Positions 54,733-63,441 of a stretch of DNA of 64,000 nucleotides are shown piece after piece. A program made the translations under genes and the position numbers. The notes below the pieces were generated by a model, which saw nothing but the letters and a program-made list of their open reading frames with translations, ran no database searches and had not been told where the DNA came from. How positions within the stretch are numbered: position 1 is the stretch's first letter; each line of letters begins with the position of its first letter. This DNA is from Bacillota bacterium (GTDB lineage: Bacteria; Bacillota; Bacilli; Paenibacillales; NBRC-103111), in NCBI GenBank assembly GCA_023386955.1, contig JAEWIS010000030.1:62001-126000 (forward strand), read 5' to 3'.

Positions 54733-54781
54733 GAAAGCGTCTACAGGACAGATTACAATTCGAGAGGGGAAGAGAAGAAAT

Positions 54782-56458
54782 ATGCGCGTCAAAAAAGTAT
54801 TGGCATTGGGGCTGGCGGCGGTAATGTCGGCCGCAGCTCTCGCAGGCTGCGGGAGCGACAGCAAGGACAACGCCTCCTCGCCTTCTGCGTCGGCAGGAGC
54901 TGTTGAGGATACCTCCCCGGTAACCTTCAAGTATTATCATTTCGGACAAGGCCGTAAGGATGTGCTGGCCAGTGAAACCACCATCGGCAAGGAGCTGCAG
55001 AAGCAAACCGGTGTGGACGTAAAGATGGAGTTTCTGGTGGGTGACAGCGGAACCAAGGCGGGCGTGATGATTGCAAGCGGAGATTATCCCGACATCATCA
55101 GCGCCAGCGGAGAAATGGCCAAGCTTTTGGATGCGGGCGCCTATATTCCGTTAGATGAGCTGATCGAAAAATACGGTCCCAATATTAAGCGTGTTTATGG
55201 ATCCTATTTCAATAAAATGAAAGCCAAGGACGGCAAAATTTATACGCTGCCCTTCACGGCAAACCAAGGATTTATTGCCGAGCCCGATCCCGGCACCGCC
55301 TTCTGGATTCAGCGCTCCGTGCTGAAGGAATTCGGTTATCCGAAGATCACCACCTTGGATGAATACTTCGATTTTATCAAGAAATATAAAGAGAAATATC
55401 CGAAGGTAGACGGCAAGGATACTATTGGTTTTATGGTGTCCGCCGGTGTGAACAACAACTTCTTTACACTGCAGAACCCTGCTGCCCATTTGGCCGGTTA
55501 CCCCAATGACGGCGGCGTTATGGTGGATATGAAAACCAACGAAGCCAAGATCTACGCAGGTACCGAATACCAGAAAAAATGGATCAAGAAGCTCAGCGAT
55601 ATGAATGCCGTCGGTTTATTTGATCCCGAATCCTTCACCATGAACAAGGACCAATATCTGGCCAAAATCACCTCCGGCCGTGTGCTCGGCTTCTTCAATT
55701 ACTCCTGGCAGGTTGGGGACGCCTTCAAGAATTTGAAGAAGGCCGGTATCGACGAAAAACGGTATGCGCCACTGCCCATCGTATTCGACAAGAGCATCAA
55801 GGACCAATACATTGATCCGCCCGGATTCGTATCCAACTACGGGGTCGGCATCAGTGTGAAGGCCAAGGACCCTGTGCGCATCATCAAATACTTTGACAAT
55901 ATGCTGAAGGAAGAAAATCAGATTCTCACCTCCTGGGGGATCAAGGACCAAACCTACAGCGTGGATGATAAAGGCCGTTTCTATTATAAGGACGACCAAG
56001 CCAAGTACCATGAAGACCCGGATCTGAGCCTGAAGTTTGGCTTCAATTATTACACCGAATGGCCGAAATACGGCAACAATTCTGTCCTGAAGGACGGCAA
56101 TGCTTATGCGCCGGGCAACCAGGCTGAGGTGGCCTCCGCTCTGTATACCGACGGTGACAAGAAAATTCTCGAAGCTTACGGCGCCAAAACCTTCAGCGGC
56201 TATTACAACAAGCCCGATGAGCGGAAATGGTTCCCGGCCTGGTCCATCGCCATTCCCCAAGGTTCGCCGGAGCAGATCTTCACCACCAAATCCGATGACC
56301 TGCAGAAGAAATATCTGTCCAAGATGATTCTGGAGAGCACAGATAAATTCGACGCCACCTGGAATGAATATATCACCGAGCTGAACAAGCTGGATAAGAA
56401 AACCTATGAAGCTACTATGAACAAGGCCATTCAGGACCGTATTGCAGGCAAGTGGTAA
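54782..56458 (+). CDS. Extracellular oligosaccharide-binding lipoprotein, LipO/LplA type (importer 4)
   Basis: A 558-residue substrate-binding lipoprotein. The signal sequence ends in the lipobox LAGC (Cys23), followed by a Ser-rich tether. The long mature domain (VTFKYYHFGQGRKD, later WFPAWSIAIPQGS) is of the LplA/LipO class that serves LplB/YtcP permeases. The ATG at 54782 follows GGGGAAGAGAAG. It is the first gene of a five-gene operon: binding protein, two permeases, SGNH hydrolase, esterase. The equivalent Paenibacillus JDR-2 importer, as I recall, takes up aldouronates or xylo-oligosaccharides. Here acylated xylo-oligosaccharides are the likely ligand, given the esterases. Confidence 0.93.
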   Translation: MRVKKVLALGLAAVMSAAALAGCGSDSKDNASSPSASAGAVEDTSPVTFKYYHFGQGRKDVLASETTIGKELQKQTGVDVKMEFLVGDSGTKAGVMIASGDYPDIISASGEMAKLLDAGAYIPLDELIEKYGPNIKRVYGSYFNKMKAKDGKIYTLPFTANQGFIAEPDPGTAFWIQRSVLKEFGYPKITTLDEYFDFIKKYKEKYPKVDGKDTIGFMVSAGVNNNFFTLQNPAAHLAGYPNDGGVMVDMKTNEAKIYAGTEYQKKWIKKLSDMNAVGLFDPESFTMNKDQYLAKITSGRVLGFFNYSWQVGDAFKNLKKAGIDEKRYAPLPIVFDKSIKDQYIDPPGFVSNYGVGISVKAKDPVRIIKYFDNMLKEENQILTSWGIKDQTYSVDDKGRFYYKDDQAKYHEDPDLSLKFGFNYYTEWPKYGNNSVLKDGNAYAPGNQAEVASALYTDGDKKILEAYGAKTFSGYYNKPDERKWFPAWSIAIPQGSPEQIFTTKSDDLQKKYLSKMILESTDKFDATWNEYITELNKLDKKTYEATMNKAIQDRIAGKW

Positions 56459-56537
56459 AAGGCATAAACAACGGAGGGGAGTTAGCTCTCCCCTCTGTTG
56501 CACATCTTGTGGGGATGACGGAAAGGAGTTATGTGCA

Positions 56538-57509
56538 GTGGGAAAGCATACTGGAACAGTTCTAACAGCGCCTGGGGCAGCTGCGGAAAAACAAATAAAA
56601 AGACCGTTATTTTTGAAGCGGGTAATCCAGCAGAGGGCTCTTGTGTTTATGTCCATACCGTTTGTATTGTGGGCTTTTCTTTTTAAGTATGTGCCCCTGT
56701 GGGGCTGGAGCATGGCCTTCCAAAAATACAGACCGGCCAAAGCGTTTATGGATCAGGAATGGATAGGGATGAAGAACTTCAAGTTTTTGTTCGAGGACGA
56801 CACCTTCTACCGGGTACTCCGCAATACGCTGGCTATGAGCTGCATCAAGCTTGTGCTGGGTTTTTTCACCGCCATTACGCTGGCGATTCTGCTGAATGAA
56901 TTGAAGAATATTGTGTTTAAGCGGGTTGTCCAAACCATCAGCTACCTGCCTCATTTTATTTCGTGGGTGGTGGCATCCAGCATTGTGCTGATGGTATTGT
57001 CGCCGGAGGGCATTATCAATTTGATCCTGACCAAGCTGCATATTATCGATCAGCCGATCTTATGGATGGCTAAGGGAAGTTATTTCTGGGGGATTCTCGG
57101 TGTCAGTGAAGTCTGGAAGGATGTAGGCTGGAACACCATCATCTATCTGGCCGCCATCACCACCATCGACCCCTCCCAATATGAGGCTGCGGAAATTGAC
57201 GGGGCCAGCCGTTTTCAACGGATCCGCCACATTACCCTGCCCGGCCTGAAGCCGGTGATTATTATTCTGCTGATCATGAACATGGGGAGCATTCTGGAAT
57301 CGGGATTCGAGCCGCAGTATCTGCTGGGCAACGGGATGAATGCGGATTATTCCGAAAACCTTGAAATATTCGTGCTGAAATACGGTATGGCCATGAGCAA
57401 CTTTTCCTTGGGTACGGCAGCGGGCATGTTCAAAACGGTGGTCAGCTTTATCTTTTTGTTCAGCGCCAACTACATTGCTAAAAAAATGGGCGAAAGCCGG
57501 CTGTTTTAG
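56538..57509 (+). CDS. ABC sugar importer permease, LplB type (importer 4)
   Basis: A 323-residue CUT1 permease with six membrane helices. The first helix region is LVFMSIPFVLWAFLFKYVPL, and the EAA loop is SQYEAAEIDGASRFQRIRH. The start is a GTG at 56538, nine bases after AAAGGAG; the longer open frame upstream overlaps the end of the lipoprotein gene and encodes no membrane sequence. It is followed 18 bases later by its partner. Confidence 0.92.
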   Translation: MGKHTGTVLTAPGAAAEKQIKRPLFLKRVIQQRALVFMSIPFVLWAFLFKYVPLWGWSMAFQKYRPAKAFMDQEWIGMKNFKFLFEDDTFYRVLRNTLAMSCIKLVLGFFTAITLAILLNELKNIVFKRVVQTISYLPHFISWVVASSIVLMVLSPEGIINLILTKLHIIDQPILWMAKGSYFWGILGVSEVWKDVGWNTIIYLAAITTIDPSQYEAAEIDGASRFQRIRHITLPGLKPVIIILLIMNMGSILESGFEPQYLLGNGMNADYSENLEIFVLKYGMAMSNFSLGTAAGMFKTVVSFIFLFSANYIAKKMGESRLF

Positions 57510-57527
57510 AAGGGAGATTATACCATC

Positions 57528-58445
57528 ATGTCGAAAACTAAATCATCCCGCCTGCGCTACAACAGCTTAGGCGACAAGATATTCGATACCTGCAACATCA
57601 TCTTTATGCTTTGTCTGGTAACTGTAACGTTATATCCATTTATAAACATGTTTGCCATATCCTTCAATGATGCCAATGATGCCATTAAAGGCGGCATTTA
57701 TTTGTGGCCGCGGATGTGGACGTGGAGCAATTACCAGTACATTTTTAATGAATCGGCGATTTACCATTCTACCTTTATTTCGGTTATCCGCACAGTGCTG
57801 GGGACGGTCATCTCCGTATTCTGCACGGCTATGCTGGCGTATACGCTGAGCCGTCAGGATTATGTGCTGCGCAAGTTTGTCACCATGTTTTTCGTATTCA
57901 CCATGTATTTTAGCGGGGGGCTTATCCCGGGTTATCTGCTCATCAAGAATCTGGGCCTGACCGACAGCTTCTGGGTGTACATCATTCCCGGCATCATCGG
58001 CGTATTCAATATGATCGTCATCCGATCCTTCATTGAAGGGCTGCCGGAGGGCATTCTGGAATCGGCGCGGATCGACGGAGCGGGGGAATTCACCACCTTC
58101 CTGCGTGTGGTGCTGCCCCTGACGGTGCCGTCCTTGGCTACAGTTTCCCTCTTTGTGGCCGTAGGCCAATGGAACTCCTGGTTCGATGTGTTTCTGTATA
58201 ACTCCTCCAACCAGCAGCTTAGCACACTACAATACGAGCTGATGAAGATTCTGCAGACCTCCAATACGGCAACTACCCAGAGTGCTGCGGATATTTACGC
58301 CCAAAGCTCCTCCACCCATACCGTTACCCCTACGTCCATCCGGGCCACCATGACGATTGTAGCCAGTGTGCCCATCCTGATGGTATATCCCTTCGTACAA
58401 AAGTATTTTGTGCAGGGCATGACGGTTGGCGGCGTGAAGGGCTGA
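57528..58445 (+). CDS. ABC sugar importer permease, YtcP type (importer 4)
   Basis: A 305-residue CUT1 permease with six membrane helices, EAA loop GILESARIDGAGEFTTFLR and C-terminal VQGMTVGGVKG. The ATG at 57528 follows AAGGGAGA. A hydrophilic insert near residues 225-255 (SNTATTQSAADIYAQSSS) enlarges the last external loop, a feature common in YtcP proteins. It completes the importer 4 channel. Confidence 0.93.
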   Translation: MSKTKSSRLRYNSLGDKIFDTCNIIFMLCLVTVTLYPFINMFAISFNDANDAIKGGIYLWPRMWTWSNYQYIFNESAIYHSTFISVIRTVLGTVISVFCTAMLAYTLSRQDYVLRKFVTMFFVFTMYFSGGLIPGYLLIKNLGLTDSFWVYIIPGIIGVFNMIVIRSFIEGLPEGILESARIDGAGEFTTFLRVVLPLTVPSLATVSLFVAVGQWNSWFDVFLYNSSNQQLSTLQYELMKILQTSNTATTQSAADIYAQSSSTHTVTPTSIRATMTIVASVPILMVYPFVQKYFVQGMTVGGVKG

Positions 58446-58488
58446 TGGCCGGGATGAGATTCCCATGCCAAAAGAGAGGATTGATCAC

Positions 58489-60225
58489 GTGAACGATCAA
58501 ACAATGGCTGCCGGTGCTTCCCGGGAGGGGCCGGCAGCCCCCAAGGACCCTATAGCCAAACGGAGCGGCTTCTACATCATGTATGAAGCGAAGATTGAAG
58601 GTGTCACCAGGCCGTGGGGCGTCCACTCCCAGGAAATCTATTTGGAGGGACGGCTGGTGGACCAGGCCCGTTACACCGGCGGTGTAACGGATGAATCGGT
58701 GCTGGAGCTGCTGAAATCCACGGAAGGGTTCCGGCGGCTGGTGCACAGCATTGGTGTGTCGGTCCGTCCGGACAAGGCGGGGACTCCAAGTATAGCCTTC
58801 ACCATGCAGCATTATGCCAAAACGGACCGGTTTCAGGCAGGCACCTGCTTAACGGCCTCCTGCCCGGGAGACGGGTCCGAAACCCTGCTCCTCCTGGAGG
58901 ACTTCACCTGGTCCGCGGATGACGATGTTCCAGGCAAGCTGGTGTTCGAGTTTGAGGAACCGGGGGAAACGGCCTCCGCCAGTGTGGTGTTTTACCTGAA
59001 TGACGGCTATGAGGTCCCAGAGGTGGAGGTGGAGCCTCCCGTTGCTTACGGCTCCGCCGCTTATAACGAGGTGATCGCCAAGTCCTTCCTGAATCTGGGC
59101 AATACCAGGAGATTGAAGGCGGCCATTGAGAAGGCGAAGAGTGGGGAAGAGGTTACCCTGGCCTACATCGGCGGCTCCATTACCCAAGGAGCGGGTGCCG
59201 TTCCGGTTCATAACCAAAGCTATGTCTATAAGTCCTATGAGCAGTTCAAACAAAGGTTCGGCGCCGCAGATGGTGCCCGGGTCCGCTTGATCAAGGCGGG
59301 GTTGGGCGGGACACCCTCGGAGCTGGGCCTTGTCCGCTATGAGCGGGATGTGCTCCGGGAGGGAGACGTTGAGCCGGATGTGGTGGTTATTGAATTTGCG
59401 GTGAATGACGCCGGGGACGAAACACAGGGAGTCTGCTACGAAAGTCTGGTGTTGAAGGCATTGGACGGGGCCAAGCAGCCTGCCGTGATCCTGCTGTTCA
59501 GCGTATTCGTGAACGATTGGAATCTCCAGGAGCGGCTGGCGCCGATTGGCTGGCATTACGATCTGCCTATGGTCAGCGTGAAGGATGCGGTGGTGGAGCA
59601 GTTCCGGCTGTCCAAGCAGCAGGGCAATGTCATCTCGAAAAAGCAGTTCTTCTACGACATCTATCATCCCGCCAATGCCGGACATCAGGTGATGGCTGAT
59701 TGTCTGGGGCTGCTGTTTGAGAAGGCGGACCAAGCTGTGCTCTCCCCGGTGGACATCTGTCTGGACCAGCCGCCACTTCTCGGGGACGAGTACAGGGATA
59801 TCCGATTGCTGGACCGCCGGAATGGAGAGGAGCCTGCTCGAATCTCCGCCGGAGGCTTCGGGGAATCCGACAGCGATCTGCAGCTGGCTCCGTTGGATGG
59901 AGAGACGTTTGCAACACCCCAGTTCCCGTATAATTGGATGCATACTGACGCTTCCGGTGATGAGAGCTTCCGGATGGAGCTCTGCTGCAAACGGCTGATT
60001 CTGGTATTTAAGGATTCGGGCAGCAGCCAATTCGGCAAAGCCCTTGTCCGGGTGGATGGCCAAGCAGTCCTTACCGCCGATCCGCATGTGAATAACTGGA
60101 CCCACTGCAATGCCGTGATTCTATTGAATGAAGCGGAAACCCGCGAGCACCTGATCGAGATCACCATGGCCTCCGGTGATGAGGATAAGCAGTTTACCAT
60201 CCTGGGCTTTGGGGTTGTTCAGTAA
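58489..60225 (+). CDS. Two-domain SGNH/GDSL esterase, probable cytoplasmic acetyl-xylooligosaccharide esterase
   Basis: A 578-residue cytoplasmic hydrolase. Residues ~1-200 are a beta-rich N-terminal module. The SGNH domain follows with block I GGSITQG (Ser230), an Asn block (FAVNDAGDE) and block V DIYHPANAGH (Asp390, His393). Residues ~430-578 form a further beta domain. The start is placed at the GTG 58489, eight bases after GAGAGGA; an ATG at 58465 in frame has a poorer site. SGNH enzymes with this layout deacetylate xylan or xylo-oligosaccharides. With no signal peptide and a place directly after the importer 4 permeases, it should act on imported acetylated oligosaccharides. Confidence 0.85.
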   Translation: MNDQTMAAGASREGPAAPKDPIAKRSGFYIMYEAKIEGVTRPWGVHSQEIYLEGRLVDQARYTGGVTDESVLELLKSTEGFRRLVHSIGVSVRPDKAGTPSIAFTMQHYAKTDRFQAGTCLTASCPGDGSETLLLLEDFTWSADDDVPGKLVFEFEEPGETASASVVFYLNDGYEVPEVEVEPPVAYGSAAYNEVIAKSFLNLGNTRRLKAAIEKAKSGEEVTLAYIGGSITQGAGAVPVHNQSYVYKSYEQFKQRFGAADGARVRLIKAGLGGTPSELGLVRYERDVLREGDVEPDVVVIEFAVNDAGDETQGVCYESLVLKALDGAKQPAVILLFSVFVNDWNLQERLAPIGWHYDLPMVSVKDAVVEQFRLSKQQGNVISKKQFFYDIYHPANAGHQVMADCLGLLFEKADQAVLSPVDICLDQPPLLGDEYRDIRLLDRRNGEEPARISAGGFGESDSDLQLAPLDGETFATPQFPYNWMHTDASGDESFRMELCCKRLILVFKDSGSSQFGKALVRVDGQAVLTADPHVNNWTHCNAVILLNEAETREHLIEITMASGDEDKQFTILGFGVVQ

Positions 60226-60256
60226 CGTATCCCGCCTATAAAAGGAGTGTCCGATT

Positions 60257-61045
60257 GTGGCCAACCTGCAGATGGACTATTATTCAAAAAGCTTAAAACG
60301 ACAGGTTTCCTTTTCCGCTGTGATTCCGGCAGAACGGCTGGAGCCGCCTTCACCGGAGCGCAAGGGGCTGAGGTCCCTCTACCTGCTCCACGGTTATGCC
60401 GGCAGCCATACCGACTGGCTCTATTTTACCCGGATTCGGGAGCTGGCGGAGAAGCATCACATTGCGGTTTTTATGCCATCCGGGGAAAACCACTTCTACC
60501 TGGATGATGAGGATAAGGGGGAGCGGCACGGCGAGTTCATCGGCAGCGAGCTGGTGGAGCTGACCCGCAGCCTGTTCCCTTTAAGTCGGGAGCGGGAGGA
60601 TACCTTCATCGGAGGCCTGTCCATGGGCGGCTTCGGAGCGATCCGCAACGGGCTAAAGTACAACCGCAGCTTCGGCCGGATTATCGCCTTATCCTCGGCC
60701 TTGATTCTCCACGGGATAGCGGGGATCGGTCCGGACTTTCATAATGGGATAGCGGGATATGGTTATTACCGCAGGGTATTCGGCGATTTGAACGCCGTAT
60801 TGGGAAGCGATAAGGATCCCGAGGCACTGGTCCAGGCGCTGAAGGCGGCCGGAGTAGAGCTGCCGCAGATCTATATGGCATGCGGCACCGAGGATTTTTT
60901 GCTGGAGCAAAACCGGTTGTTCCACGTTTTCCTAACCGGGGAAGGGGTCGCTCATACCTACAAGGAAAGTCCCGGCGCCCATACGTGGGATTTTTGGAAT
61001 ACGTATATTGCGGAAGCACTGGAATGGGCTTTGGCCGCGGACTAG
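60257..61045 (+). CDS. Alpha/beta-hydrolase esterase (tributyrin esterase / CE1-like), cytoplasmic
   Basis: A 262-residue alpha/beta hydrolase of the putative esterase (esterase D / CE1) group. The oxyanion region YLLHGYAGSHTDW precedes the nucleophile elbow GLSMGG (Ser122). The acid is probably Asp in CGTEDFLL and the base His in PGAHTWDFW. The start is a GTG at 60257, nine bases after AAAGGAG. It ends the importer 4 operon. In this setting it should remove acetyl or feruloyl groups from imported xylo-oligosaccharides, complementing the SGNH enzyme on other positions. The family also includes S-formylglutathione hydrolases and tributyrin esterases, so the substrate is inferred from context. 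Confidence 0.85.
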   Translation: MANLQMDYYSKSLKRQVSFSAVIPAERLEPPSPERKGLRSLYLLHGYAGSHTDWLYFTRIRELAEKHHIAVFMPSGENHFYLDDEDKGERHGEFIGSELVELTRSLFPLSREREDTFIGGLSMGGFGAIRNGLKYNRSFGRIIALSSALILHGIAGIGPDFHNGIAGYGYYRRVFGDLNAVLGSDKDPEALVQALKAAGVELPQIYMACGTEDFLLEQNRLFHVFLTGEGVAHTYKESPGAHTWDFWNTYIAEALEWALAAD

Positions 61046-61067
61046 ACACCCGCTTCGGCGGATAATC

Positions 61068-61108
61068 ATCCCCCGCTGTTGGCGAGAAGGCCAACGTCGG
61101 GGGATTTT
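61068..61108. terminator. Bidirectional terminator between the esterase and xynC
   Basis: ATCCCCCG-CTGTTGGC pairs with GCCAACG-TCGGGGGAT around GAGAAG (one mismatched pair), flanked by short T/A runs. It serves the plus-strand importer 4 operon and the minus-strand xynC gene, whose stop is at 61126. Confidence 0.8.
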
Positions 61109-61125
61109 GCCAAGTGTCGGGGAGA

Positions 61126-62805
61126 TTATTGCGCGGTTACGGTAATGCTGTCCACATTGGGCCCTTCGGTGCCGGTGGTGACCAGCTTCAGCGTATTGGT
61201 TCCGGTATTCATCGGCACCTGGATCGTGAGCTCGCCCCAGGCGGACCAGCTGCCTGTAGCAGCGAAGGCTTGGTTTGCAATCACCTTGGTGCCGTTCACC
61301 AACACATCCAGATTGCGGGTGCCGGTGTCCAACGCGTACCGGATCTTTACATTTTTGGTGCCGGCCGTGGCGCAGTAGAGGCTGTTCCATTGGATAGCTG
61401 CGCCGGTGGAGGCGTTGAAGTTCACATAACCTGAGCCGTTATAGCCGGCATTGACGGTTTCCGCAGCGGCATTGGTCAGGGTAGTCCCCGTTTCCGCCTC
61501 ATAGGTGGTGCCGCTTGAGCTGCCGCCTGCCGTATAGTCGGCAACGAAGGTGGTGACGCTTTGGGCCGGGAGCTGGGCGGTGAAGGAGCCATTGAACACG
61601 CTGATGGGCGAACCTGCCGCCAGATTCCGGGTGGCATCCGTCAACCAGGAGGAGACGGTGGAGGCGGTGCCGTTCTGAATGGTGAAGCTTTGGCTGGCTG
61701 CCGAGTTGCCGCGGTTAATAGCCACGATCACAGCCTTGTTGCCGCCTTTGTAAGCCGAAACATAAATATTGGTGTTGGGATTTTTGGTGGCATCCACCCG
61801 CACATAGCCTGGACGGACAAACTTGGAGAAGTGGGCCATATTGTAGCCGCGTTTGCTGATGGTTCCATCCTCTTTCATAGGGCCGTACTGGCGGCGGATA
61901 TACCACCAGACATAGGCTTGGAACTCACCGTCCACCATAGCGTTGTTAATGTGATAGGACACATCCAGCGCTTCCGGCCACCGGTCGGCGGAGTTGTTGT
62001 CGCTGTTAGGATAATAGACCTCCGTCATCCACAGGTCCTTGCCGCTTCCCTTTTGCTTAAACAGGGGATAAGGGAAATTGCTGAATGGTGTGCCGTACAG
62101 ATGGGCTCCCAGAATGTCCATATTAGCCAGCGCCTGGGGATCGTTCAGAATCGGATCGGACATGTTCTTGAGATAGGAAAAGGATTCCGGGGCGATGACA
62201 CGGCAGTTGATGGATCCTGCGTTTTCCTTCATAAAACGGAGCATTTCCTCCGGTGTCCACCAGGTCCACGTATGGGCATAGTCGGGTTCGTTCTGGACGG
62301 AAATAGCATACAGCTCCACTCCGTTATTCTTCATATACGTGACGAAATCGTTAAGATGCTGGGCATAAGCGGCGTATTTGTCGTAACGGAGGCGTTTGGC
62401 GGCGGTGTCGCCATTATGGTTGAAGGTTTCCGTCATGTCGCTGGGCGGGTTCCAAGGGGAAGCGAACACAATGGCTCCGCGGGCGATGGCCGCTTTGGCC
62501 GTGTCCAGCTCCTTGGACCAGTTGTTTTTATTCTCGTCCACATAAATTCGCAGCACGGAAAAACCCAGCTGATTGGCTCCGTTGCCAAAGGCGGTTTCCC
62601 GCTGGGCAGCGGTCAAGTCGCCGATCCAGGCGGGATGGTTGATGCCGCCGAAGCCGCGGATCACTTGCTTCTCCGCCGACAAATTCACCACCGCGTCGCT
62701 GGCTGCCGAAACCTCGCTGGCAATCGGAACCGACAATAACAGGGATAAGGCCGTCGCTCCCGCCAACAGGGCGGAAAAGGACTTTTTCAGACGCGACACA
62801 AACAT
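61126..62805 (-). CDS. xynC: Secreted GH30_8 glucuronoxylanase XynC with C-terminal CBM6-like module
   Basis: A 559-residue secreted enzyme. Signal peptide ~1-35 (ends SEVSA). The mature part closely follows Bacillus subtilis XynC from memory: KQVIRGFGGINHPAW, then acid/base Glu173 (VQNEPDY) and nucleophile Glu262 (MTEVYYP). WWYIRRQYGPMKEDGT includes the region that binds 4-O-methylglucuronate. Residues ~433-559 add a CBM6-like domain (YEAETGTTL) that B. subtilis XynC lacks. The ATG at 62805 follows AAGGAGATG. XynC cuts xylan one xylose beyond each glucuronate branch, yielding acidic oligosaccharides. It is convergent with the importer 4 operon. I could not assign a promoter in the AT-rich upstream region. 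Confidence 0.95.
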   Translation of the reverse strand: MFVSRLKKSFSALLAGATALSLLLSVPIASEVSAASDAVVNLSAEKQVIRGFGGINHPAWIGDLTAAQRETAFGNGANQLGFSVLRIYVDENKNNWSKELDTAKAAIARGAIVFASPWNPPSDMTETFNHNGDTAAKRLRYDKYAAYAQHLNDFVTYMKNNGVELYAISVQNEPDYAHTWTWWTPEEMLRFMKENAGSINCRVIAPESFSYLKNMSDPILNDPQALANMDILGAHLYGTPFSNFPYPLFKQKGSGKDLWMTEVYYPNSDNNSADRWPEALDVSYHINNAMVDGEFQAYVWWYIRRQYGPMKEDGTISKRGYNMAHFSKFVRPGYVRVDATKNPNTNIYVSAYKGGNKAVIVAINRGNSAASQSFTIQNGTASTVSSWLTDATRNLAAGSPISVFNGSFTAQLPAQSVTTFVADYTAGGSSSGTTYEAETGTTLTNAAAETVNAGYNGSGYVNFNASTGAAIQWNSLYCATAGTKNVKIRYALDTGTRNLDVLVNGTKVIANQAFAATGSWSAWGELTIQVPMNTGTNTLKLVTTGTEGPNVDSITVTAQ

Positions 62806-63030
62806 TAAATCATCTCCTTCTAGAATGGTTGGAATATAATGCGCTGTTTCCGGTTGTTTCTCCCTGTTTGCTCCTTTCATAAATCAGAATGGTGATCACG
62901 CGTGGGTTTCTGTTAAAAATTAGGAGGTTGCGCTTGATTAAAAGATACCATAATGGCTACTAATATGTAAATATATATAATTTATTTCAAAATTTAACGA
63001 TTTTCTATTTCTGGGGCGAATACAGAAATA

Positions 63031-63070
63031 AAAAAGAGAGTACCGGATCGTAGAACCGGCACACTCTTTT
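63031..63070 (-). terminator. Intrinsic terminator downstream of the glycosyltransferase
   Basis: AAAAGAGAGT-CCGG pairs with CCGG-ACACTCTTTT with two imperfect positions. On the minus strand it ends in TTTTTT. It lies ~370 bases after the GT4 stop and shields the xynC promoter from read-through. Confidence 0.7.
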
Positions 63071-63140
63071 GAGCAAACACTAAAGCCCCAGCTTCGTTGC
63101 GAGGGAGAAGCTTTTACGGACCATGTTACGTGAGAGATTC

Positions 63141-63326
63141 TAACGGCGGCCAAAGACCTTATTTACGCTAAAACACCACTTTCCAAATTGTAACGGCGGT
63201 CACAGCCGCTATTTAGACCAATTGCCCTGCTGCGAGCCCTTTTTTAGCCCAATAACGGCTTCTGCTTCCGTTAGATTTTGCAGTCCCCCGTTTTGGGGCA
63301 AATAGCGGCTCTCACCGCCGTTAGGA
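63141..63326. repeat. Two paired intergenic repeat elements (50-base period)
   Basis: The gap 62806-63441 holds no gene. TAACGGCGG occurs at 63141 and 63191 (50 apart), each followed by a complementary half. TAACGGCT and TAGCGGCT occur at 63253 and 63303 (50 apart), each closed by a CCGTTAG-type arm. The geometry matches the other three repeat regions. Confidence 0.75.
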
Positions 63327-63441
63327 ACAGCAGCACCAGCATCAGCACCAGTCTGCACTCCCGTTTACCCAAGGGCAAAGCGAAGCGGCGGTTGTATGGA
63401 GCAGGCTGTGTTTCCCGCTAAAAAACAGGTTTGGGGCGATG

